Assembly (NCBI GenBank): GCA_963780135.1 | Contig: CAWAAR010000003.1 | Location: 620,001-684,000 of the forward strand | Direction: 5' to 3' | DNA length: 64,000 nt | DNA from: Clostridium_AM sp963780135 | Lineage (GTDB): Bacteria > Bacillota > Clostridia > Clostridiales > Clostridiaceae | Part shown: positions 8,988 through 16,418 of the stretch, in pieces | How positions within the stretch are numbered: position 1 is the first letter of the stretch | Layout of the letters: each line of letters opens with the position of its first letter | The notes under the pieces: generated by a model | The model's database searches: none | Told to the model about the DNA's origin: nothing | The model's input: only the letters and a program-made list of their open reading frames with translations | Translations under genes and position numbers: made by a program

Positions 8988-9674
8988 ATGAATAAAAAAA
9001 CTGGTTTTCTTATAATACATGGTTTTGCTGGAAGCGTAAGTGAAATAGAACCTTTAAACAAGTATTTAATAAATAAAGGGTTTAGTACATTATGCACTAA
9101 ATTAAAAGGACATTCGGAAAACCCGAAGGACTTGTGCAAAGTAAATTATATTGATTGGATTGCTTCTGCAGAGGAGAGTTTGATTAAACTTTCAGTTCAA
9201 TGTGAAAAAATTATTATTGTTGGTTTTTCTATGGGAGGACTTATAGCAGTGAATCTTGCATTAAAGCATGATATTGATGGAATCATAACACTCAGTACAC
9301 CAATTTATTGCTGGGATATAAAGAGAATATACTTAAACATACTAAGTGATTTTAAAACAAAAAACTTTAAAAATTTAAAACATTATATAAAGGCAATAAA
9401 TAGAATTCCATTTTCAGCAATGGTAAATTTTAAAATACTACTAATAAAAACAAAACCTAAATTTAAGAAGATTAGATGTCCTATATTTATTGCACAAGGA
9501 TTATTAGATGACACTGTACATTATCGAAGTGCTGATTATATATATTCAAAAGTATCATCGAAGAAAAACATACTCAAATATTATAATAATTCAAATCACA
9601 TCATATGTCACAGTAATGAAAATTGTGAACTTTTTCATGATATATTTATATTGATAAAGAAAAATTTTATGTAG
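8988..9674 (+). CDS. alpha/beta-hydrolase, small carboxylesterase type
   Basis: A 228-aa serine hydrolase resembling Est30/YvaK carboxylesterases. An HGF oxyanion motif is at residues 11-13. The nucleophile elbow GFSMGG puts the catalytic serine at 81. An acidic residue at 174/175 (GLLDDTVHY) and a histidine at 204 (NSNHII) complete the triad. There is no signal peptide, so it should be cytosolic. The ATG at 8988 lies 11 bases after AAGGAG; a TTG two codons earlier (8982) is a possible alternative. The natural ester substrate is unknown. Confidence 0.85.
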   Translation: MNKKTGFLIIHGFAGSVSEIEPLNKYLINKGFSTLCTKLKGHSENPKDLCKVNYIDWIASAEESLIKLSVQCEKIIIVGFSMGGLIAVNLALKHDIDGIITLSTPIYCWDIKRIYLNILSDFKTKNFKNLKHYIKAINRIPFSAMVNFKILLIKTKPKFKKIRCPIFIAQGLLDDTVHYRSADYIYSKVSSKKNILKYYNNSNHIICHSNENCELFHDIFILIKKNFM

Positions 9675-9861
9675 AACTAATTATTAAATCTAATAATGTA
9701 AATACTAAAAAAGAATTAAGTATAGTCATAGAATAAACAGAAAAATATAGATTGAAAAAAAGTGAAATATGTTATAATAAATATGAATATATTTAAAAAA
9801 CTTATCCAGAGGTGTTATGCATGGTAGCCATGGAATAAATCACCATACGAGGAGTGATATT

Positions 9862-10698
9862 ATGTCAGTATCAATATCTGAGATTGAAATATTAAATTCT
9901 TTTAATGATGTTATTAAATATTTGCCTTCATTTTTTGATGATGATATTGCTTTTGGAATATCAGATAGAAATAAATACTTAAAGGTACAAGATGGGAAAA
10001 AAATAAAATTAAATATCAAGGAAAATGCTTCGGTACCAGAGGGTGGAGCCCTTTTTGAAGCGTTGAAAACAGGAAAAATAGTAATTAAATTTGTTCCAGA
10101 AGAAGTATATGGATTTGCTCTTAAATCTTATTCAATACCTATTAAAGATAGTGCTGGCAAAGTAGTTGCTGGTGTTGCTGTTGCAAAAAGTTTAGAAAGA
10201 AAGATAGAAGTAACGGAGCTTTCACAAAATTTATCTACTTCTCTTAGACAAATATCTTCTGCTCTAAATGAGGTATCATCTGGAGTACAAAGTGTAGTTA
10301 CTATGAATTCAGAAGTTTTGGGAGAAGTTAAGAATGCCAATGAAAATACAAAAGATACTAATGGAATTTTAAGTTTTGTTCAAGGTGTTTCAACTCAAAC
10401 GAATTTATTAGGTTTAAATGCATCTATTGAAGCTGCAAGAGCTGGAGAATCTGGAAGAGGATTTAATGTAGTTGCTACAGAAATTAGAAAATTATCATCT
10501 TCTACAAATGAATCTATTAAAAAAATCGATTCAGTTTTAAAGAATGTGGGAATTTCTATAGGTAATATTACGGATAAAGTAACTAAAACAACAGATGTTT
10601 TTCAGGATCAAGCAGCTACTCTTGAAGAGATAGCAGCTTCTATTGAACAACTAACTTTAACAGCTGAAAAATTAGATAAGTTAGCAGAAAATTTATAA
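9862..10698 (+). CDS. soluble methyl-accepting chemotaxis protein
   Basis: A 278-aa cytoplasmic chemoreceptor-like protein with no transmembrane segment. The first 110 or so residues form a small sensor region (DDDIAFGISDRNKYL), followed by a short MCP signalling domain with the conserved tip SIEAARAGESGRGFNVVA. The ATG at 9862 has GAGGAG seven bases upstream and is preferred over an upstream in-frame ATG at 9817, which has only a weaker AGAGGTG site. It probably reports an internal metabolic cue to the chemotaxis array. It shares a terminator with the converging carrier gene. Confidence 0.88.
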   Translation: MSVSISEIEILNSFNDVIKYLPSFFDDDIAFGISDRNKYLKVQDGKKIKLNIKENASVPEGGALFEALKTGKIVIKFVPEEVYGFALKSYSIPIKDSAGKVVAGVAVAKSLERKIEVTELSQNLSTSLRQISSALNEVSSGVQSVVTMNSEVLGEVKNANENTKDTNGILSFVQGVSTQTNLLGLNASIEAARAGESGRGFNVVATEIRKLSSSTNESIKKIDSVLKNVGISIGNITDKVTKTTDVFQDQAATLEEIAASIEQLTLTAEKLDKLAENL

Positions 10699-10804
10699 TG
10701 GGTTCACTTAAATAAATTACCACTGAAAATCAACAAAGAAATGGTTTAAGATATTCTTATTATTTTAAATGTTACTTGAAAAAATAAATACTTTAATCAA
10801 AAAT

Positions 10805-10836
10805 AAAAACCCACCTGAAAAATCAAGTGGGTTTTT
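10805..10836. terminator. shared terminator between chemoreceptor and YkvI-like gene
   Basis: CCCAC-C-TGA pairs with TCA-A-GTGGG around an AAAA loop. The stem is flanked by A-rich and T-rich tracts, so it can act in both directions. Confidence 0.8.
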
Positions 10837-10882
10837 AAACTATCTAAAGTTTTAATTTTTTTATGACTTATTTCTAATTTGA

Positions 10883-12001
10883 TTAACTAACCTTATTTTT
10901 ATTCTCAACATTGGCTTTTCCACTCTTATCTTTTATTTCTTTATAAATCATAAAGAATGTGAAAACAATAGCTGAATATCCTGCAAGAGGATATAAAATA
11001 TTTACCAATTTGTCAAAAGGAAGTACCCCTCCAAACAACATACCTATAACAGTTAATATTGTTGCAATTATATTGAATTTTTTAGTTCTGTCATGAGCAA
11101 ACTTTCTAACAGTCATTAAAAGGAATGAAGCTACTGCTGAATAGATACTTATTACTATTAACACTGAAAAAATTAATCCTAAGATAGGAGATATATAATT
11201 AGCAATTTCTAATGTGGGAACTTGTTTGCCTACAATCAATTTATAATAAACAAGTTCAGCTATTACAAGCAAAATAATTGCAATGGTAAAAGCAACGGTT
11301 CCAACAAAAGCTGCAGTTCTTGCTTCTTTTACACTTCCAGCTGACTTTGCGCAGTCAACCTGAAAAGGTATACTAACCATAAGAGCAAGGAAGGCATATA
11401 GTGCTCCTGACCATGCCCAATTAGAAGAAGCTGATTTAAATCCTAAGGTTGGCATAAGACTGTTAGCTTCTGATAATAAAGTTGGTTGACCAAAAAGAGT
11501 AACTAGTCCAGCAATACCTATTATTACAACAAATACAATTTTAATAGGACCTATTACACCTATTATGTCGATAAGCTTTTCTACTCCGAGCAGTGCTGTA
11601 CCTAATGCAAGAAGAGCTATAACTCCAGTACCAATATAGGTTGGTATACCATAATATTGATGAATTGTGGCACCTGCACCTGCTAGCATAACTACAAATA
11701 TGGCATACACTAATATAACATTGTACCATATATAAACTTGACCTAGAACTTTGCCACAATAATATTCAAAAACATCATATGGATTTTCAAATTTCTCTTT
11801 TTGACCTATTCCATATAAAACATACGTTAAGTAACTCATTAAAATTAGAAAGATTAATGCTGCGGTAATACCCTTTGTTCCACTTGTTGTGAAAAATTGC
11901 AAAACTTCCTGTCCTGTTGCGAATCCTGACCCAATCCAATATGCACATAATGCTCCCGCAAGAAGTACTACTTTTTTTAAGTTGATTGATTGTTTTTCCA
12001 T
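10883..12001 (-). CDS. YkvI-family membrane protein, probable amino-acid carrier
   Basis: A 372-aa protein with about ten hydrophobic segments. Its N terminus (LLAGALCAYWIGSGFATGQEVLQFF) is typical of the YkvI family within the LeuT/APC-like carriers. The ATG at 12001 is preferred because AAGGAG lies eight bases before it; the GTG at 12010 overlaps that site. It follows the L-cysteine desulfidase gene on the same strand after a 357-base gap, so import or exchange of cysteine or a related compound is a reasonable inference, not shown by the sequence. Confidence 0.8.
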   Translation of the reverse strand: MEKQSINLKKVVLLAGALCAYWIGSGFATGQEVLQFFTTSGTKGITAALIFLILMSYLTYVLYGIGQKEKFENPYDVFEYYCGKVLGQVYIWYNVILVYAIFVVMLAGAGATIHQYYGIPTYIGTGVIALLALGTALLGVEKLIDIIGVIGPIKIVFVVIIGIAGLVTLFGQPTLLSEANSLMPTLGFKSASSNWAWSGALYAFLALMVSIPFQVDCAKSAGSVKEARTAAFVGTVAFTIAIILLVIAELVYYKLIVGKQVPTLEIANYISPILGLIFSVLIVISIYSAVASFLLMTVRKFAHDRTKKFNIIATILTVIGMLFGGVLPFDKLVNILYPLAGYSAIVFTFFMIYKEIKDKSGKANVENKNKVS

Positions 12002-12358
12002 CTTTATCACTCCTTGTGTTTTTAAGTTAGTTAATGAAATGGTTTTTTACACCTTTTTTATTAATAATTTAAAAATTAAGTTTTTAACAATATTACTTAC
12101 CTACTTTTTAAGTAAGCTTGTTAAATAACAAATACTATGCCATTTTTTCAGACTGATGATAAAAGTTTTATCAAAATCTAAATTCTATATATGGGTACAC
12201 CAACACTCACAGGTTAAAAATAATTCTCTATCATGGAACGAAGGTGTAATCCTTTTCATGAGGCTTTTTCGAAATACCATTAGAAGTAGGAAGGAGATAT
12301 GGCCTATTGTAAGCCCATTGGCAAACTACCGGCTAAGCCGGTAGTCATGATTTGGAAA
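12002..12358. other. gap between YkvI-like and cysteine desulfidase genes with a GC-rich palindrome
   Basis: Most of this 357-base gap is AT-rich. Bases about 12230-12345 are clearly richer in GC than the surroundings and end in a perfect hairpin, CTACCGGC-taa-GCCGGTAG (12326-12344). The hairpin could end the desulfidase transcript. The composition also fits a decayed mobile-element end, such as the subterminal hairpin of an IS200/IS605 element. No transposase remnant is convincing. Confidence 0.45.
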
Positions 12359-13624
12359 TTATCTTCCTATCATGATATTAAGAATTTCCACATCAGTGGA
12401 TTTCATGCCCTGGCGTCCCATTCGACCGATATTTTGAATCGTCTTTTCGTAATCCTTTTCCACAAGTCCTTCTCCGAATGGGAATACTAAACCTTGCTTT
12501 GCCATTTCATAAGCAATGATGCCAGCGTCTACTGCACTAGAAATTTTCGCTGCACAGGAAGCTTTAGCTCCATCACACACAATACCGCCAACATTACCAA
12601 CAGCATTGATTATAGTATTTCCGATTACATCGTAATCAGCACCATTCATATAGGCAATACCACAAGCTGCAGATGTTCCAGCTGATACAGCTCCACAGTA
12701 AGCAGATAAGTTTCCAATATAACGCTTTTGATGTAGAGATATAAGGTTAGTCAAAATAAGAGCTCTGTAAAGAGTATCCTCATCTACTTTCATCTCGTTA
12801 GCATAAACTAAAACAGGCATAGTACAAGTGATTCCCTGGTTACCGCTTCCTGAATTAATAACCACTGGAAGAGCACATCCATTCATTCTGGCATCGGAGC
12901 CTGCGGCTGCTGCTGCTCTTGCTCTCATTCGTACATCGTTACTACTAAATTGCATAAGAGTTTTTCCAACTTGAGCACCCCAATTATGAGTTAAGCCTTC
13001 TTCTGATATAGCAGAATTATATTTAATCTGTCTACTTATAACTTCTCTTATATCGTCTAACTTTACTTCATTTGCAAATTGAAGTATGCTTTTTATATTT
13101 AGTTTTGACTTGTCCCCAGATTGTTGAGTTGCAATGTCAGATTGCTCAAATATTACATGACCATTTTTTTCGATTTTAGAAATATGGTTGTGCTTTGAGC
13201 TGACTTCAACAGCTACAACTTCTTGACCAGCTGTCAATTCTGCGCGGATGAAAAGATTTTCTTCTCCTTCCTCCAATTCACAGTTGCAAATTCCCTGGTT
13301 GTATAGCTCTTTGGTCTTATCTATATCTTCCTGTTTTACTTCACTTATAACCTGAAGTTCTAATTCTGATTTTCCAGCTACAACACCTAAGATAGCTGCT
13401 ACTTCTACACCTTTTTGGCCACCAGAATTAGGTACAATAACGCCCTTTACATTTTTAATAATATTGCCACTGCAGCGAACTACCATCTTTTCTGGCATCT
13501 GTCCAAGAACCTCTCTTGCCTTTGCAGCTGTAAACGCAATGGCAATTGGTTCTGTACATCCCATAGCAGGAATTAGTTCTCCTTTTAATATTTTAACGTA
13601 ATTATCATATTGAATTTTATCCAT
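12359..13624 (-). CDS. cyuA: L-cysteine desulfidase family protein (CyuA/UPF0597)
   Basis: A 421-aa member of the CyuA/YhaM (UPF0597, serine-dehydratase-alpha-like) family, Fe-S enzymes that split L-cysteine into pyruvate, ammonia and sulfide. The family hallmark GCTEPIA is at residues 22-28. A C-terminal glycine-rich part contains CDGAKASC, whose cysteines probably help bind the 4Fe-4S cluster. It lies 29 bases after the ATC hydrolase gene and is probably co-transcribed with it. An alternative activity in the family is L-serine deamination. Confidence 0.88.
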   Translation of the reverse strand: MDKIQYDNYVKILKGELIPAMGCTEPIAIAFTAAKAREVLGQMPEKMVVRCSGNIIKNVKGVIVPNSGGQKGVEVAAILGVVAGKSELELQVISEVKQEDIDKTKELYNQGICNCELEEGEENLFIRAELTAGQEVVAVEVSSKHNHISKIEKNGHVIFEQSDIATQQSGDKSKLNIKSILQFANEVKLDDIREVISRQIKYNSAISEEGLTHNWGAQVGKTLMQFSSNDVRMRARAAAAAGSDARMNGCALPVVINSGSGNQGITCTMPVLVYANEMKVDEDTLYRALILTNLISLHQKRYIGNLSAYCGAVSAGTSAACGIAYMNGADYDVIGNTIINAVGNVGGIVCDGAKASCAAKISSAVDAGIIAYEMAKQGLVFPFGEGLVEKDYEKTIQNIGRMGRQGMKSTDVEILNIMIGR

Positions 13625-13653
13625 TGAAAAGTTCTCCTTTGTGTAAAGTTTAA

Positions 13654-14160
13654 TTATTTACCTTTTTTGAAAAATGATATTTCACAGGTTTTACATCCCT
13701 TAGCAATAGTGTTTCCCAGGTGGAATTCATATCCCATGGCTTTGGCAATATTTCTGTCACCATCCATAGCGATGTCACATAATTTCTCACAAGTTTCATC
13801 ATCAAAACCTAAATCCTGCCATGCTTTTAGTAGTGGACAATGATGGAATTCTATATCTAGTCTGTCTTCAGTTTTGTTTTTGAATTCAACTTCAAAAGTT
13901 TTTGCCACATTTGGAGTAAAGAAAGTATCTGCAAAACATTTAACATTTTCTGGATCTTGGCATTCAGCTTTGACTTCAGCACCCTGAATTTTACCAGTTT
14001 CTACAATTGCTTCACGGATAATTTTTTCTGCTTCTTCTGCTTTTCCTGCTTCTCTAGCTTTAGTGTAAGTTAAGCCTGTCCATGTTGCACGATGTCCAAT
14101 TGCACCTCTCTGAATATCTACTACTGGGTCACCTTTAATGCTAATTTTGTTATCAATCAT
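13654..14160 (-). CDS. L-2-amino-thiazoline-4-carboxylic acid hydrolase family protein
   Basis: A 168-aa protein resembling the ATC_hydrolase family. Conserved-looking features are RATWTGL near the N terminus, EFHHCPLLKAWQDLGF in the middle and a cysteine-rich C-terminal segment (GCKTCEISFF). ATC hydrolase opens L-2-amino-2-thiazoline-4-carboxylate to N-carbamoyl-L-cysteine, the first step of a route to cysteine. Being first in a leftward operon with cysteine desulfidase supports a thiazoline/cysteine catabolic role. No separate N-carbamoyl-cysteine hydrolase is visible here. Confidence 0.8.
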   Translation of the reverse strand: MIDNKISIKGDPVVDIQRGAIGHRATWTGLTYTKAREAGKAEEAEKIIREAIVETGKIQGAEVKAECQDPENVKCFADTFFTPNVAKTFEVEFKNKTEDRLDIEFHHCPLLKAWQDLGFDDETCEKLCDIAMDGDRNIAKAMGYEFHLGNTIAKGCKTCEISFFKKGK

Positions 14161-14684
14161 ATTCTTGTTCTCCTTTTCTTTTTTAATTTTTATAGTTATA
14201 AATGTTTGTTATTGTTAGCTATTTAGATTTTCAATGTTTGCAAAATGGTAAACGTATTCACCATATACGACGTTATATACTTCCATATGCTGTCGCAATT
14301 ATTTAACTTAATGCTGATATGATTACAAAAACTTATATTAAAGACCGCATTTTTGTAATATATAATGGGTTTGTTGATGTTTACCATAATTACTAGCTAT
14401 AATTTAATACTCGAGTATGTGTCCTAATCATATCACACAAAATTCTAACAATCAATAGTATATAGTATAATTGTGTGAAAATTTTATTTTATCCTGCAAA
14501 TTTATACATAAATTATAATTTAATCATAAATTTAACAATTAATTATGTTTACTAGTATGATTAGTAATATTGATTTACACTGTTAACATTTAAACAATAC
14601 TTTTCTAATATTGACTTCCATTCTTTTTCAATGTATAATAATTTGACACTATACAAGGATATTAGCATATAAGGAGGTAGTTTT
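14161..14684. promoter_or_regulatory. divergent control region of the cysteine cluster and GntR gene
   Basis: This 524-base gap has no gene. It contains ATGGTAAAC (14245-14253) and its exact inverted copy GTTTACCAT (14379-14387), a 12-bp palindrome ATACTCGAGTAT (14407-14418) and the GntR promoter. These are candidate operators for the divergent GntR protein; which one is used is not known. Confidence 0.5.
14611..14639 (+). promoter_or_regulatory. sigma-A-type promoter of the GntR gene
   Basis: TTGACT (14611-14616), 17 bases, then TATAAT (14634-14639) with an extended TG element. It sits 45 bases before the start codon. Confidence 0.75.
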
Positions 14685-15332
14685 ATGGGCGAAAAAAACT
14701 TCAGTACATTAAAAAATCAAGTTTATGATGCTTTGTTTTCTGATATCATTAATGGAATATATCCTACTGATACAATTCTAACTGAAAAATTTTTGATGGA
14801 AAAATATAATGTTAGTCGTGCACCAATAAGAGAAGCACTTACACAATTGACTGGAACCCATATCTTGTCCAGTATACCAAGGCAGGGATATAAAATTCTT
14901 CAGCCAAGTGAACAACAATTATTAGAAATAACTAAATTTCGTTCTGCTTTGGAATGTTCTTTTTTAAGAAATTATTTTATTTACATAGATGTTTCATCAA
15001 TTAAAGAACTAAGAAAGATTTGTGAGGATTATACTAACTGCCCAGATAACGATTTCATGACTCACTGGCACTACAATTGTCAGTTCCATCTAAAGTTATT
15101 TTCTATTTATGGCAATTATTATGCCTATAAACTTTTGGAAGATTCTCTGAATATCCAGACTATCTTTTTCGTACAGAAAAAGTATTACGCTACTATGGAT
15201 TTGCATCTTGCTTTAGTTGATTATATAGAAAAAGGTGAGATTGAAACAGCTATGAACATTTTGAAGGCGGATATTGAAAATCTTTTACTTACAGATGCTG
15301 CTCCTAATCCAGTTGACTATAACAAAAGTTGA
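14685..15332 (+). CDS. GntR-family transcriptional regulator (FCD-like)
   Basis: A 215-aa regulator with an N-terminal winged helix (about residues 8-75; QVYDALFSDIINGIY and NVSRAPIREALTQL are typical of the FadR/FCD branch) and an alpha-helical C-terminal effector domain. The start has AAGGAGG upstream. It is divergent from the ATC hydrolase/cysteine desulfidase operon, so control of that cluster by cysteine or a thiazoline is the natural guess. The usual FCD metal-binding histidines are not all evident, so the effector domain may be atypical. Confidence 0.88.
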   Translation: MGEKNFSTLKNQVYDALFSDIINGIYPTDTILTEKFLMEKYNVSRAPIREALTQLTGTHILSSIPRQGYKILQPSEQQLLEITKFRSALECSFLRNYFIYIDVSSIKELRKICEDYTNCPDNDFMTHWHYNCQFHLKLFSIYGNYYAYKLLEDSLNIQTIFFVQKKYYATMDLHLALVDYIEKGEIETAMNILKADIENLLLTDAAPNPVDYNKS

Positions 15333-15442
15333 CTATAATAAAAAAGGGAGATCTATGATGAGTTGCACAAAAATACTAGTGCGACGAATCGTTCCAGTTG
15401 TAAGGTGAAAAAAATATTCCAAATTATCACTTGATAATATAC

Positions 15443-15470
15443 TTGACAGTTTAATAATTAAGGTTATAAT
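15443..15470 (+). promoter_or_regulatory. promoter of the valine T-box operon
   Basis: Consensus TTGACA (15443-15448), 16 bases, then consensus TATAAT (15465-15470), directly upstream of the T-box leader. Confidence 0.85.
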
Positions 15471-15476
15471 AATACT

Positions 15477-15733
15477 TAAAGTTTAATATAGATTTATTAG
15501 CTGTGAAGAAGAGGAGTAAAGGTAAGGAATGTATTAAGAGAGGAAAGCTTATTAGCTGAAAGGCTTTCTATATGGATTACTTTGAATGTAGCTTCTGAGC
15601 TTCTTTACTGAATTTTAGTAAGTGAAGACGGTTTTCTTAATCGTTAATTTTATTAAGAGCCTGTAATTTTTGCAGGAAAAAAGGTGGTAACGCGGGTCTT
15701 CGTCCTTTTAAGGGATGAAGGCTCTTTTTTTTT
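15477..15733 (+). promoter_or_regulatory. T-box riboswitch leader, valine specifier
   Basis: This leader senses uncharged tRNA. The T-box sequence AAGGTGGTAACGCG is at 15681-15694. It is followed by a terminator, CTTCGTCC pairing with GGGATGAAG, and a run of Ts ending near 15733. In the Stem I part, GAAT followed by GTA (15588-15590) looks like the specifier loop and encodes valine, which fits the downstream valS. When tRNA-Val is uncharged the antiterminator should form and the operon is read. Confidence 0.9.
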
Positions 15734-15809
15734 ACAAAAAAAGCTAATAAGCAAAATAAATAATGGTTACCAAACTTGAAATTTCCATGCTTACAAGGGT
15801 TAGCAACTT

Positions 15810-15858
15810 AAGCTTAACTAAGATTCATAGAAAGTAAAGTTCTATATGAATTAAGCTT
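15810..15858 (+). repeat. second stem-loop between T-box and acetyltransferase gene
   Basis: AAGCTTAA (15810-15817) pairs with TTAAGCTT (15851-15858), and inner TTCAT/ATGAA and AGAA/TTCT pairs extend the stem with bulges. It ends about 12 bases before the ribosome-binding site. It is not needed for T-box function, and its role is unknown. Confidence 0.45.
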
Positions 15859-15882
15859 CACTTGATTTATGGAGGTGAAAGT

Positions 15883-16389
15883 ATGAAATTTATTATTAGA
15901 CCAGTAGAGTTAAAAGATGCAAGAGACATAAATGAAATTAGAACTATGGATGGAGTAAGAGAAAATATTTTGGGAATAATTAGTGAGAGAATCTCACAAT
16001 CAGAAACATTTATAAGTACTTTAAGTGAATATGATCATTTGCTTGTAGCAGAAACAAATGACAGTGATTCACAAAAGGTTATCGGTGTTATAGGTATTAA
16101 TGTAAATAAAAATCCAAGAACAAAACATGCAGCTTCTCTTGGTATTATGGTTCATAAATGCTATCAAGGCAAGGGCGTAGGTAAAAGTTTGATGAAAAAA
16201 ATTCTTGAACTTTCGGATAATTGGCTTATGCTTGTAAGAGTTGAATTAGGAGTTTTTACAGATAACGAAAAAGCTATAAATTTGTATAAAAGTTTTGGAT
16301 TTGAAATTGAAGGTACTAAAAAATATGCGGCTGTCAGAAATGGTAAGTACGCAGATGAATATATAATGGCAAGATGTAAAACGAATTGA
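15883..16389 (+). CDS. GNAT-family N-acetyltransferase
   Basis: A 168-aa GNAT acetyltransferase. The acetyl-CoA-binding motif A is GIMVHKCYQGKGVGKSLM, and the C-terminal part has NLYKSFGFEIEGTKKYA as in RimI/SpeG-like enzymes. The start at 15883 has GGAGGTG upstream; the frame remains open further upstream without a better site. It lies between the valine T-box and valS with 29 bases to the latter, so it is probably induced under valine-tRNA starvation. The substrate is unknown. Confidence 0.85.
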   Translation: MKFIIRPVELKDARDINEIRTMDGVRENILGIISERISQSETFISTLSEYDHLLVAETNDSDSQKVIGVIGINVNKNPRTKHAASLGIMVHKCYQGKGVGKSLMKKILELSDNWLMLVRVELGVFTDNEKAINLYKSFGFEIEGTKKYAAVRNGKYADEYIMARCKTN

Positions 16390-16418
16390 AACTAAAAAAC
16401 AATAAGGAGGAAATTTTT

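Noticed and set aside
12156..12490. Two small rightward ORFs (12156..12344, 12299..12490) across the end of the cysteine desulfidase gene
   Set aside because: They overlap the GC-rich intergenic patch and the antisense of a clear gene, have no convincing ribosome-binding site at proper spacing and no recognisable protein features.
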